The notes beneath the pieces are model-generated. The model ran no database searches, was not told the DNA's origin, and saw only the letters and a program-made list of their open reading frames with translations. From assembly GCA_017934745.1 (NCBI GenBank), contig JAGBIY010000011.1:79178-143177 (forward strand): 64,000 bases of DNA, read 5' to 3'. A program made the translations under genes and the position numbers. The DNA comes from Treponema sp. (GTDB taxonomy: Bacteria > Spirochaetota > Spirochaetia > Treponematales > Treponemataceae). Positions 1 through 8,699 of the stretch are shown here, one piece after another. Every line of letters begins with the position of its first letter. The first letter of the stretch is position 1.

Positions 1-853
1 CCGAAGCGGCCTTGTAGTCGAAATCCGACACGAAAAACGATTCGTAGTCGATTCCTCCGTCCTCGAATTTTCCAAGAGGAGCGTCGTAGCGCAGGCTGAT
101 GAGTTCCTTGGAGAAGAACGCGTTCTCCCTGTCGGCGCGCACTTTCTCGCCGATTGCGCCCTTGATTTCGGAAGCGTGCTCGTAGAGTCCTTCGACAGAG
201 CCGTACTGGGTTATGAATTTCACGGCGGTCTTGTCGCCAACTCCCTTCACGCCCGGAACATTGTCGGCGGTGTCGCCAGTGAGGCTCAGAACGTCGCAGA
301 TTTTAGACGGAGGAACGCCCCATTCCTCAAGAACGCCGTCGGAGTCGACCTCCTCCCACATCTTTGTCTTGTCCTTTTTTCCCGGACGCAGGATTTTCAC
401 GTTGTCGTCGACAAGCTGCAGAAGGTCCTTGTCGCCCGAAAGGACGAAGACCTTGAGACCGTCGGCGGCGGCTTTCTTCGAGAGTGTCGCTATCACGTCG
501 TCCGCCTCGAATCCGTCCGCGCGGATTGCCGGCATCTTGAGCGAGGAAAGCACATCCTCTATCCACGGGAACTGCGCCTTCAAGTCGTCGGGGGTCTCCG
601 CGCGGTTCGCCTTGTACTGCTCGTATTTCTCGTGGCGGAACGTCGGTGTCTTGGAATCCAGAGCGACGACCATCATGTCGGGTTTGAGGTTCTTGAGGGT
701 GGAAGCCAGATTGTTGAAAAAACCGTGGACGGCGGAAACATTCTCCCCGTTCTTGTTGGTGAGAGGCCTCTTCATGAAAGCGAAATATTCCCTATAGATT
801 AGCCCATAGCTGTCCAATATAAATATAGTCTTGCCTTTGATATCAGTATCCAT
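1..853 (-). CDS. polA: DNA polymerase I, N-terminal 5'-3' exonuclease part (cut by window edge)
   Basis: Removes RNA primers and fills gaps during replication and repair. Only the first 284 residues are in the window; the gene runs off the left edge. Reading from an ATG at 853, the protein shows the 5'-nuclease (FEN-like) fold: ILDSYGLIYREYFA near residue 12, GFEADDVIATL near 114, LSGDKDLLQLV near 138, and LTGDTADNVPGVKGVG near 191 (metal-binding aspartates and the helix-hairpin-helix). A TATAAT box lies only 9 nt upstream of the ATG, so the transcript may be nearly leaderless. It is divergent from the lipoprotein gene at 912. The polymerase domain cannot be judged here. Confidence 0.95.
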   Translation of the reverse strand, partial: MDTDIKGKTIFILDSYGLIYREYFAFMKRPLTNKNGENVSAVHGFFNNLASTLKNLKPDMMVVALDSKTPTFRHEKYEQYKANRAETPDDLKAQFPWIEDVLSSLKMPAIRADGFEADDVIATLSKKAAADGLKVFVLSGDKDLLQLVDDNVKILRPGKKDKTKMWEEVDSDGVLEEWGVPPSKICDVLSLTGDTADNVPGVKGVGDKTAVKFITQYGSVEGLYEHASEIKGAIGEKVRADRENAFFSKELISLRYDAPLGKFEDGGIDYESFFVSDFDYKAAS

Positions 854-862
854 AACATTCCA

Positions 863-868
863 ATTATA
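863..868 (-). promoter_or_regulatory. -10 box of polA, close to start codon
   Basis: The minus strand reads TATAAT here, 9 nt before the ATG at 853. The -35 region is weak. It belongs to the set of close-set -10 boxes in this window. Confidence 0.45.
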
Positions 869-911
869 CACGAACAGACTTCCATGATAAAATAAGAAAC
901 TGGAGAATGTT

Positions 912-1703
912 ATGCGCAATTTTAGAAAGCTTTCAATGGCTGGAACCGCAGTCATAATGGCGGTGGCGGCGTTTTTGCTCGGCTCGTGCGAGAAGAAGCA
1001 GCTTGAACCGGAATCGAAGGAAGTCTTCGGATCGATATGCATGGTGAACCTTTACGAAAGCGGCACGGAAAAACTTTACGAGGAAATTTTCAACAGGCTT
1101 GAGGAAATCGAAAGAGTTTTTTCCACCGACGAAAAGGCGAAGGAAGCTTCAAGCCGGGTCTTCCAAGTCGGCAACGAATCAAAGAAATATACATCGATGA
1201 AGGGTTTCGCCATCGAGGAAATCAAGGGAATGGCGAAAAAGTCGCATGCGGACTGCCTCATCGTGAACCTGAACGGAAAGGTGCTTCTGCGTGGAGAGAA
1301 AAGCGACAAAACACCGTGGAAAGTCGGCATAAAGAACCCCGCGAACCCGAACGGGATGTCCATCGCGATAATAACGGGTCTCACAGACACATCGATAATG
1401 ACGAAGGCGGAATTCGCGGACGAGATTGGCACCGGGAAAAAGTATCCGTCGGTGACGGTCATAGGCTCCGACAGCATATACGCAGACACCTGCAGCTCCT
1501 ACGTGTTCGACTTGCTCAACAAGGTCGGAGAGACTAGAAGGGACAAATCCTCGGTGGAAAAAATCGAAGAGATTTGCGAAAAGCTGCGGAGGATTGAGAA
1601 CAAAATCGTAATCGTCGACTCCGACGGAAGGATTTTCGCCTCGAAGGAGCTTGAAGGCTACATAGGAGCGAGCCTCGACGACTACGAGATAGTCTTCAGG
1701 TGA
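912..1703 (+). CDS. ApbE-like lipoprotein, shortened and divergent
   Basis: The 263-residue protein starts with a lipoprotein signal peptide ending LLGSC (Cys about 26). The order of elements matches FAD:protein FMN transferases (ApbE/Ftp), which attach FMN to threonines of Rnf/Nqr-type subunits. FGSICMVNLYESGTEKLYEE matches the family start, DCLIVNLNGKVLLRG the central strand, PWKVGIKNP the following turn, and SVTVIGSDSIYADTCSS the metal-site helix. It is well short of the usual 310-360 residues. The middle FAD-binding stretch is largely missing and I cannot find the family's His-Ile-Asp-Pro segment. In the last motif Ser replaces the usual Thr. It is therefore probably not a normal transferase. 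It may be a decayed or repurposed paralog, perhaps a flavin- or cation-binding lipoprotein. The family call is inference from motif order. Confidence 0.6.
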   Translation: MRNFRKLSMAGTAVIMAVAAFLLGSCEKKQLEPESKEVFGSICMVNLYESGTEKLYEEIFNRLEEIERVFSTDEKAKEASSRVFQVGNESKKYTSMKGFAIEEIKGMAKKSHADCLIVNLNGKVLLRGEKSDKTPWKVGIKNPANPNGMSIAIITGLTDTSIMTKAEFADEIGTGKKYPSVTVIGSDSIYADTCSSYVFDLLNKVGETRRDKSSVEKIEEICEKLRRIENKIVIVDSDGRIFASKELEGYIGASLDDYEIVFR

Positions 1704-1704
1704 A

Positions 1705-2934
1705 TCAGATGTAGTGCCTTATGTCCGTGTGGTCGATTGTCTTCATCTTCACGGCCGTTATGTAGCTTGCGTATATCGCGCTCGTCACGTCGAATATCGC
1801 TGCGAAAGAGCAGAGCACCGGCGCGGCGGGACGGAGAAGCAGGTATCCCGCGGCGACGCCTCTTCCGTACATGGTGCAGAGGAGCGTGAGAGCCACGAAA
1901 GTGCCGCCGGAAGGAATCGCGCACAAGATGAACGAGATGAAGAAAGAGCTTGTGAAGAGCCACACCACGTCGTCCACCTTTATTCCGAGTTTCGAGTACG
2001 AGCGCAGAATCGTCACGAAGCAAATCGCCATCACGAGCGCGGTCCCTCCCCTGCTGAATATCGAGAAGAGAGGGAACGTCATGCTGTTCGTCTCGTCGCG
2101 TATTCCAAGGCTCTCGCGGCCGTGCCTCATGTTCACCTGCATCGCAAGGTTCGTGTCGCCGGAGAAGAATGCGGCGAGAATGGGCGTGATGCTTGCGTAG
2201 AGGACATGGAACGGGCGGGGGTCCTTGCAGAGGATTCTGATGAGGAGCGGACAGAGGATGCACGCGAAAATCACGAAATCCACAAAGACCACGGCTGTGA
2301 GCGGAAGGAAAATCTTCGTCTCAAAAAACGCCTTCGTCGATATGAGCCAGTTGCAGGCAATCGCTATCATTCCGACAGAGAGCCATTCGACCACAAAGCT
2401 CAATATCGAATAGCATATTTTGGATGCGGCTTCCAGGAACGTCACGACCGGCTTGGCGATTTCCTTCTCGGCCGCGCATCCGAATCCGGCGAACGCTGAG
2501 AAGACGAAAAGAGGAAGCAGGTAAACGCCGTCCCGGAGAGAGTCGAACCCGGAGAACGGGAAAATCTGCATGAGAAGCTCTTTTATGGAAATGTCCGGCA
2601 GCTCCGTCATCTTCTCGCCCGTTATCGGGATTCTTGGAAGCTCCACAATCAAAGCGGAAGCCACTCCGAGGACGAGAAGAACAAGAGTGAAGACGATGAG
2701 AAGCCCGACAGACCAGGAGAGGGTCTTCAAAAAAGTCTTGGAATCCTTCAGCCTGAAAAACGCGTACGACGCGCTGAAGAAAAGCAGCGGAGCCAACGCA
2801 TAACGTCCGAAGCGAACAGAGAATTCCGAGAACGAAGTCATGAAGTAGTTCACGACAGGAGTGTTCAACGGAAGAATGAAATAGGCGGCAATGCCGAGGG
2901 CGATGCCAATCAAATATTTTATCCAAACTTTCAT
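1705..2934 (-). CDS. Dicarboxylate/amino acid:cation symporter (DAACS family)
   Basis: About 409 residues with many hydrophobic segments, the size of the glutamate/dicarboxylate:Na+(H+) symporters (GltP/DctA/GltPh family). The C-terminal half carries the family features: ETNSMTFPLFSIFSRGGTAL in place of the usual LPxGxTINMDG region, then PSGGTFVALTLLCTMYGRG and AIFDVTSAIYASYITA (re-entrant loop and transport helix). The substrate is not predictable. A GTG at 2940 could also start it, but the ATG at 2934 lies 8 nt after a perfect TATAAT, so I prefer the ATG. It is divergent from the gene at 2986, with both promoters packed into about 50 bp. Confidence 0.85.
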   Translation of the reverse strand: MKVWIKYLIGIALGIAAYFILPLNTPVVNYFMTSFSEFSVRFGRYALAPLLFFSASYAFFRLKDSKTFLKTLSWSVGLLIVFTLVLLVLGVASALIVELPRIPITGEKMTELPDISIKELLMQIFPFSGFDSLRDGVYLLPLFVFSAFAGFGCAAEKEIAKPVVTFLEAASKICYSILSFVVEWLSVGMIAIACNWLISTKAFFETKIFLPLTAVVFVDFVIFACILCPLLIRILCKDPRPFHVLYASITPILAAFFSGDTNLAMQVNMRHGRESLGIRDETNSMTFPLFSIFSRGGTALVMAICFVTILRSYSKLGIKVDDVVWLFTSSFFISFILCAIPSGGTFVALTLLCTMYGRGVAAGYLLLRPAAPVLCSFAAIFDVTSAIYASYITAVKMKTIDHTDIRHYI

Positions 2935-2942
2935 AGACACAA

Positions 2943-2976
2943 ATTATATCAAATATGCTTTTACTTGTGGTATAAT
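2943..2976. promoter_or_regulatory. Overlapping divergent promoters, both close to their start codons
   Basis: On the minus strand TATAAT (2948-2943) sits 8 nt before the symporter ATG. On the plus strand TATAAT (2971-2976), preceded by TG one base away (extended -10), sits 9 nt before the ATG at 2986. Neither start has a Shine-Dalgarno sequence, so both mRNAs are probably leaderless. Confidence 0.55.
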
Positions 2977-2985
2977 CAATGAATC

Positions 2986-3747
2986 ATGGAAAGAACACTG
3001 TTGATAGCAGGCAAAGAACTTCCAGACGGAGAAAGTTTTGCATCGGGCGCCGTTGCGAGCGGAAGGAAGACAATAATAACGAGGAACCACACAGACGAGT
3101 CGGCATCGGCTCCGAACGGCACTACGGCCGTGACATGGAACAGGCCGTCCGCCCTTTCAGCGCGCTCTGTCGTATTGAAGGCGTTGAACGAGTGCGGACA
3201 TCTTGACGAGTGCGTCATCATATTCGACGAGAAATTCTTCATCGAGAAGTACGGAAGCGCAGATGGAACGGCGGAGAACGTCAGGGTGATAGAGGAGTTG
3301 ATTTCAAGCTACCAGTACATGACGATGGAGGCAATCACAAGGGCGTTGAAGAAGAACAAGATGGATTTTTCGACATCGGCCGAGACCGACAAGAGAAAAT
3401 TCAGAATCGTCTTCCTGCACAAGACTTCGCCATCTCTTTCGGAATGCGTCGTGTCCAAGCTGACAGCGAAGCCTTCCACTCCGTTCATCTCCACGGCTTC
3501 GCAGGCGTTCAAGACATACGCCCAGAACATCGCCGCGGCAAACATCGAAAACGAGGACATGGACTTCCTCCTCGTGAACTGTGATCCATCGAACGAGCTA
3601 TACACCAACGACAACGCGCTTTCGTCTTGGCTTTTCAGCTACATCGCCGCTGTAGACGCGCTCAAGAGGCCGCTCACGGTGAAGCAGCGGCTCACATGGA
3701 CGAAAGCCGGAACAAAAAGCCCGGGCGCGTTCGGATTCTTCGGATAA
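2986..3747 (+). CDS. Conserved-looking hypothetical protein, Rossmann-like
   Basis: The 253-residue soluble protein has no signal peptide. It has alternating hydrophobic strands (CVIIFDEKFF near residue 77, RIVFLHKTSP near 138, DFLLVNCDPS near 197) and alanine-rich helices, an arrangement reminiscent of short-chain dehydrogenase-like Rossmann folds. No clear GxxxGxG nucleotide-binding motif or YxxxK pair is visible, so no function is assigned. It begins directly after an extended -10 promoter without a ribosome binding site. MgtC follows after 44 bp and is likely co-transcribed. Confidence 0.6.
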   Translation: MERTLLIAGKELPDGESFASGAVASGRKTIITRNHTDESASAPNGTTAVTWNRPSALSARSVVLKALNECGHLDECVIIFDEKFFIEKYGSADGTAENVRVIEELISSYQYMTMEAITRALKKNKMDFSTSAETDKRKFRIVFLHKTSPSLSECVVSKLTAKPSTPFISTASQAFKTYAQNIAAANIENEDMDFLLVNCDPSNELYTNDNALSSWLFSYIAAVDALKRPLTVKQRLTWTKAGTKSPGAFGFFG

Positions 3748-3791
3748 GTCGGCGGCCGAAAAGGCGGCTTCCCCAAAAACAGAGGTTCCAG

Positions 3792-4469
3792 ATGGAGATA
3801 GACTACAGATTCGTTTTTGTTTGCGTTTTCAGAATCGCCTTGAGCTTCATGTCAGGCTCCGTGCTCGGACTTGAGAGGAAATTCAGGCAGCAGGTCATAG
3901 GGCTTAGAACGCTCATATTGATTTCCGAGTCGGCAACCCTTTTGGGAATGCTCTCTCTCTTCGTCCCGAACGTCATGCCCGGAGACGCGGAGCGAATCGC
4001 GGCGCAGGTCGTGAGCGGAATCGGATTCCTCGGCGGCGGCGCGATAATGAAGCAGGGGCTGAACATAAAGGGATTGACGAGCGCGGCAATCATCTGGGCA
4101 ACGGCCGCTATAGGGCTTTCCATCGGAATGGGATTCTACATTCCCGCGCTCATCTGTCTGCTGGTCTCTGTGCTTTCGCTCGTGACGCTCGAACGTTTCG
4201 AGGACAGGCACTTTCCGACGGTCCGCGTGAAGTCCCTCCACCTGACGTTCGAGCTTGACGGAGAGAAGAAACTGGACATGGAGGCGGTAAAATCCGCCAT
4301 CGAAAAACACGGTTTCATCATCTCCGACTTCAACATGAGCAGGATAATCGCAAACGACATCATGATTCTCCACTACTCCGTGAAGGCTCCACGCAAAAAC
4401 GACTTCTCAGAACTGATAACTGAACTCGGAGAAGTCGGAAAACTTTCGGAATTTTCGATAACGGACTGA
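3792..4469 (+). CDS. MgtC/SapB family membrane protein
   Basis: The 225-residue protein is most likely an inner-membrane MgtC-family protein; in other bacteria these affect Mg2+ homeostasis, ATP synthase activity and host survival. The N-terminal ~140 residues are four to five membrane helices with the family's conserved patches: SGSVLGLERKF near residue 18, QVVSGIGFLGGGAIMK near 74, and GLTSAAIIWATAAIGLSIGMG. The C-terminal ~80 residues form a soluble ACT-like alpha/beta domain, as in longer MgtC proteins. The ATG at 3792 fits the family start; the open frame extends upstream but without family similarity. XPB follows 34 bp downstream. Confidence 0.88.
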   Translation: MEIDYRFVFVCVFRIALSFMSGSVLGLERKFRQQVIGLRTLILISESATLLGMLSLFVPNVMPGDAERIAAQVVSGIGFLGGGAIMKQGLNIKGLTSAAIIWATAAIGLSIGMGFYIPALICLLVSVLSLVTLERFEDRHFPTVRVKSLHLTFELDGEKKLDMEAVKSAIEKHGFIISDFNMSRIIANDIMILHYSVKAPRKNDFSELITELGEVGKLSEFSITD

Positions 4470-4503
4470 TTCAAAATCGATTTTCATATAAAATGTCTCT
4501 CTT

Positions 4504-6324
4504 ATGCAAAACAGATTTGAAAATCCATTGATAGTACAGAGCGACAGGACAATATTGCTCGACGTACACGCTCCAAGGGCTGGCGAGTGCAGGCAGGCTC
4601 TCGTACCCTTCGCGGAACTCGAAAAATCGCCGGAACACCTACACACATACAAACTCACCCCGCTCTCCCTGTGGAACGCGGCCGGAGCCGGATTCACGCC
4701 GGAAGACGCAATCAGCGTCCTGAACGAATACTCGAAATACGACGTGCCGCAGTCGGTCGAAGCCTGGATACAGGAGACGGCCGGCAGGTTCGGGAAACTC
4801 AGGCTGGTCGAGGGCTATTCAATCGAAGTGCCAAAGAAATTCGACAAGGACGGAAATCCGAGCGAGGAGACAGTCAAGGAAGAATATCTCTACATGGTGA
4901 CCGACAGCCAAAACGTCTTCAGGGAAATCAACGCTTCAAGAGTCGGGAAAAAATATCTGCAGATGGCGGAATACAAGGAACCGGAAAACCCGCAGACGAC
5001 GCTCACAGAGAACGAGAGGAAATTCTGCTTCAGTCTGCCGCTCACACTCAGGGGAACCATAAAGCAGGAGCTTCTGCAGATGGGCTGGCCTGTGAAGGAC
5101 GACGTTCCGATGGGCGACGGAGAGCCGCTTGAGATAAATTTGCGCGAGACGACGCTTTCGGGAAAACCGTTCGCAATCAGGCAGTACCAGAAGGAGGCCG
5201 CCGAGTCGATTGTGGGCGACAAAGGCCCCGGAACCGGATTCGGCACAATCGTGCTTCCATGCGGAGCCGGAAAGACGATTGTCGGCATGACCACGATGAG
5301 CCTCTTGAAGACGAACACCCTCGTCATCACGACGAACATCAGCGCGGTTCACCAGTGGATAGACGAGCTTCTGGACAAGACGAACCTGACGAGGGACGAC
5401 ATAGCCGAATACACGGGCGAATCGAAGACGATAAAGCCCGTCACGGTGGCGACCTACCAGATTCTCACATGGAGACCGGAAAAGGAAGGGCCGTATCCGC
5501 ACTTCTCGATTTTCAAGGAAAGGAACTGGGGGCTCATCGTCTACGATGAAGTGCACATGCTCCCGGCACCGGTCTTCCGCGTCGTGGCGGAAATACAGGC
5601 GGTCAGGCGAATCGGCTTGACGGCCACGCTCGTGAGGGAGGACGGCTGCGAGGGGCACGTCTTCTCGCTCGTCGGCCCCAAAAGGTACGACGTGCCGTGG
5701 AAGGATTTGGAGCATTCGGGCTTCATCGCGACGGCGGAATGCATAGAAGTCAAAGTGAACCTCCCGGAAAGCATGGAAATCGACTACGCAGTGGCGGAAC
5801 AGAGGAAGAAGCACAAAATTGCGAGCGAGAACCCGGCGAAGCTTGATTTCGTGAAGACTCTCGTGGAGAAATCCCCCGACGACAAGATTCTCGTCATCGG
5901 ACAGTACATCGAACAGCTCAACCAGATAGCGAAGATGCTCTCCTGCCCCATAATCACTGGAAAGACCCCGAATTCAGAAAGGGACGAAATCTACAGGAAA
6001 TTCAGGACGAGCGAGATAAAAGTCCTCGTGGTCTCGAAAGTCGCCAATTTCGCAATCGATTTGCCGGACGCGAGCATGGCGATACAGGTGAGCGGAACGT
6101 TCGGAAGCCGGCAGGAAGAGGCGCAGCGGCTCGGAAGGATTCTGCGCCCCAAAGAAAGGAAATCCAGATTCTTCACGCTCATAACGAGGAACACTGTCGA
6201 GGAAGAATTCGGCTCGAACAGGCAGAAATTCCTCGCGGAACAGGGCTACTCGTACAGAATCGCCAGGTGCGAGACAGTGGCGGACTTGGACGAGGAACTT
6301 GAAGAGAAATTCTGCCTGAACTAG
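4504..6324 (+). CDS. XPB/Rad25-type DNA helicase (superfamily 2)
   Basis: The 606-residue 3'-5' helicase resembles bacterial XPB, whose eukaryotic relative opens DNA for excision repair and transcription. Visible motifs: Walker A PCGAGKT near residue 252, DEVH (motif II) near 348, GLTATLVREDG (motif III) near 371, and RLGRILRP (motif VI) near 541. The first ~200 residues are a damage-recognition-like extension, and the closing EEFGSNRQKFLAEQGYSY segment is typical of XPB. Spirochaetes such as Treponema pallidum are known to carry an XPB homologue. The 722-residue partner gene starts 16 bp downstream, the same pairing seen in actinobacteria. There is no clear ribosome binding site; an AT-rich TATAAA lies 11 nt before the ATG. 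Confidence 0.92.
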   Translation: MQNRFENPLIVQSDRTILLDVHAPRAGECRQALVPFAELEKSPEHLHTYKLTPLSLWNAAGAGFTPEDAISVLNEYSKYDVPQSVEAWIQETAGRFGKLRLVEGYSIEVPKKFDKDGNPSEETVKEEYLYMVTDSQNVFREINASRVGKKYLQMAEYKEPENPQTTLTENERKFCFSLPLTLRGTIKQELLQMGWPVKDDVPMGDGEPLEINLRETTLSGKPFAIRQYQKEAAESIVGDKGPGTGFGTIVLPCGAGKTIVGMTTMSLLKTNTLVITTNISAVHQWIDELLDKTNLTRDDIAEYTGESKTIKPVTVATYQILTWRPEKEGPYPHFSIFKERNWGLIVYDEVHMLPAPVFRVVAEIQAVRRIGLTATLVREDGCEGHVFSLVGPKRYDVPWKDLEHSGFIATAECIEVKVNLPESMEIDYAVAEQRKKHKIASENPAKLDFVKTLVEKSPDDKILVIGQYIEQLNQIAKMLSCPIITGKTPNSERDEIYRKFRTSEIKVLVVSKVANFAIDLPDASMAIQVSGTFGSRQEEAQRLGRILRPKERKSRFFTLITRNTVEEEFGSNRQKFLAEQGYSYRIARCETVADLDEELEEKFCLN

Positions 6325-6340
6325 GAAAAACGGAGAAAAA

Positions 6341-8509
6341 ATGGACAGGGAACAAGTGCAAAACGCTCAGAGAATACTCGAATGGAGAAAATCAATAGAG
6401 AAGATGCCTGACAACCAGTTCTTCGAATTGATGCGCATGTACATAGGAGAAGTGAAGACTCCGTTCAACAAGCACAAATTGATAGAAGAGCTAAGCGTAT
6501 TTTTGCGGAAGATAGAGAACAAGGAAAAAATCGCAAAGCTCCTGAGCGAATCCGACATGAGCGTGATAGCCGCGGTGAAATTCATAAGCAACGCGACGAC
6601 AAAAAAAGTCACGACATTCTTCGGGGGGACATTCACGTTCTCAAAGCTCTACGAGAGAATCATCAACCTTGAAGAGAGGCTCATACTCTACCGGCACGAT
6701 GAAGACGGAAAGGAATACCTACGCGTGAACCCGCATTTGGACGAAGTTTTCGACAAAATCATCACAAAGTCCATCCTGGTGAAAAAGGCGAACGTCATCA
6801 ACGAGAACAAGAGCCAGTATTTCAGGCTCTCGCCGGAGCTTCTGGCGGCGTTCGCCTCGTTCGTGGGGGGGAATCCGAGCCTGTGCAAAGCCGACGGAAC
6901 ATTCAAGAAAAAGACCGCGGCCCTGCTCGAAGAGATGTTCGGCGACAACTCAGGCCCGCTCTTTCTCGTGAAGCAGGCGTTCGAGAACCTGTCGATTCTC
7001 GTTGAGGACGAAAACGGAAAATCATCAATCGACAAATCAAAATTCATCTCGTTCTCGCGGCTTCCAGAAACGGTGCAGCACGCGTACATCGCAGTCGCGT
7101 CCCAGGGGCGATTCTCAAGGGGTTCCCTCACCCAGCAGGCGAAACTCCTAATCGAGACGATTCTGTCAATCCCGGAAAGCGGATACACGAGGGAGAACCT
7201 CCTCCGCTCGGCGTTCATAAAGTCGGGGAAGAAAAAGGACAACACGGGAGAGTCGGCGTTCGGAGCGCGCGGACGGTTCGCGAGCATACTCCAGAGGGCG
7301 AAGGAGAGGGAAGCCGAGGACGCGGACGAAAGCAGGAAAACGGCAACAGAGGACAACGACACGATTTTTTCGACGATGGACAGGCTCCTCGACTCTGCAC
7401 AGGAACTCGGACTTCTTCGCATAAAGGGGATAGAGAAAGGCGGAATCGACGTCCTTGAGGCCGGGGAAGGGCTAAGGGAAGGACTTTTCCAGAATTTTTC
7501 GGGAGCGGAGGAGCGGAAAGTCCTGAACATAGACGCGGCTTACAACGTCCTGCTTTTTCCTGGACTACCGCTGGAGAGCCTCATTCCGCTGACAGAAATC
7601 CTCGACTTGAAGAAATTCGACACGGCAGTTTCGTTCGAGCTTACCAAAAAGTCCATCATGCGGGGATTCGACTCCGGCATGGACGAAAAAAGCGTCGTCT
7701 CCACGCTTCAGGCGCACTGCGTCCACGACCTTCCGCAGAATCTCCTCGTGTCCATCGACGACTGGAAGAAAAGCTATTCCTCCGTTGCGGTATACAAGGG
7801 CTACATCCTGAAAGTCGCATCCGACAACCCCGCCCTCTCCGAGAAAAACCCGAATTTCGCGAAGCACATAGTCGAGACTCTCGCGCCGGGAATTTTCCTT
7901 CTGGACGTTTCGACCGACGAAGAGGCCAAAAGAATACTTGAATCGAGCGGAAAGGACTTCGTGGCGAAAATAAGGAGCGCGGAGCCGAAGAAGGCTTCGG
8001 AGGACTTCCCGATTCTGAGGATAGACGACGCTGAAAACGGAGACGGCGGAGATGGAAGCGGATTTCTGGTTCCGACATCCGACGACGAAAGGAAAGCGCA
8101 TTTCGACAAACTCAGGGGCGCGCTTTCGTCGATGAGGGAGAGGGAGGAGCTGACCCAGGAAGAGTACGAATGCCTCCTCTTCCGAGTGAACAGGAAAATC
8201 GTCCTGGACGAATCCCAGCTCAAGAAAGAGAGCGTCAAATTCGCAAAGCTTGAGGCCACCGGAATGGATTTTCCCGGCAAAGTGCACATAATCGAGCAGG
8301 CCGTGGCGGACAGGAGCACGATAGAAATCACGTTCATGTCGAGCGAAAACCCGGAAGGCGTTCTGGCTACAGGAATCCCGGTCTCCACCGAAAAATCCGA
8401 CGACGACGTGACCGTGACCATGAAGATGACCGGCACGAGCGTGATGAAGACATTCTCCATAAGCCAGGCGAGCAAGGTCAGACGCGTCTACAGCTCGGCG
8501 TTCTCGTGA
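6341..8509 (+). CDS. XPB-associated protein with helicase-associated (Helicase_C_3-like) and WYL-like regions
   Basis: The 722-residue protein is encoded immediately after XPB and most likely works with it. Residues ~405-540 (from YNVLLFPGLPLESL through LPQNLLVSIDDWKKSYSS to IFLLDVSTDEEAKRILESSG) match the pattern of the XPB/Ssl2 amino-terminal-type domain that bacteria often encode as a separate partner. The N-terminal ~300 residues look like helical winged-helix repeats. The last ~90 (VADRSTIEITFMSS and onward) resemble a WYL-like sensor fold. There is no signal peptide and the protein is highly charged. Its function is inferred from pairing: regulating or loading XPB in DNA repair. The first array of the TGAGCGnAGTCGAA repeat begins 12 bp after the stop codon. 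Confidence 0.75.
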   Translation: MDREQVQNAQRILEWRKSIEKMPDNQFFELMRMYIGEVKTPFNKHKLIEELSVFLRKIENKEKIAKLLSESDMSVIAAVKFISNATTKKVTTFFGGTFTFSKLYERIINLEERLILYRHDEDGKEYLRVNPHLDEVFDKIITKSILVKKANVINENKSQYFRLSPELLAAFASFVGGNPSLCKADGTFKKKTAALLEEMFGDNSGPLFLVKQAFENLSILVEDENGKSSIDKSKFISFSRLPETVQHAYIAVASQGRFSRGSLTQQAKLLIETILSIPESGYTRENLLRSAFIKSGKKKDNTGESAFGARGRFASILQRAKEREAEDADESRKTATEDNDTIFSTMDRLLDSAQELGLLRIKGIEKGGIDVLEAGEGLREGLFQNFSGAEERKVLNIDAAYNVLLFPGLPLESLIPLTEILDLKKFDTAVSFELTKKSIMRGFDSGMDEKSVVSTLQAHCVHDLPQNLLVSIDDWKKSYSSVAVYKGYILKVASDNPALSEKNPNFAKHIVETLAPGIFLLDVSTDEEAKRILESSGKDFVAKIRSAEPKKASEDFPILRIDDAENGDGGDGSGFLVPTSDDERKAHFDKLRGALSSMREREELTQEEYECLLFRVNRKIVLDESQLKKESVKFAKLEATGMDFPGKVHIIEQAVADRSTIEITFMSSENPEGVLATGIPVSTEKSDDDVTVTMKMTGTSVMKTFSISQASKVRRVYSSAFS

Positions 8510-8520
8510 GGAAAACGGTG

Positions 8521-8670
8521 CTTCGGCTACGCTCAGCAACCGGCTTGTTCATTGAGCGGAGTCGAAATGCGGTCATTGAGCGGAGTCGAAATGCGGTCAT
8601 TGAGCGAAGTCGAAATGCGGTCATTGAGCGGAGTCGAAATGCGGTCATTCCGAACTTGTTTCGGAATCTG
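8521..8670. repeat. Fold-back repeat array (core TGAGCGnAGTCGAA), first array
   Basis: An inverted unit (TTCGGCTACGCTCAG, 8522-8536) is followed by the centre CAACCGGCTTGTTCATTGAG. Four direct 24-bp units with TGAGCG(G/A)AGTCGAA then start at 8550, 8574, 8598 and 8622. The array ends in the hairpin ATTCCGAACTTGTTTCGGAAT (8648-8668). It lies between the XPB partner and the leucine-rich-repeat gene. Confidence 0.9.
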
Positions 8671-8699
8671 TGATAGGGCTTTGAAAAGGAGGAGGGAAA

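Noticed and set aside
176-802. Plus-strand genes at the left edge
   Set aside because: These frames lie opposite the clearly recognisable polA reading frame.
8521-8670. CRISPR array
   Set aside because: The 24-bp units follow each other without unique spacers, and inverted copies are present. No cas gene lies nearby.
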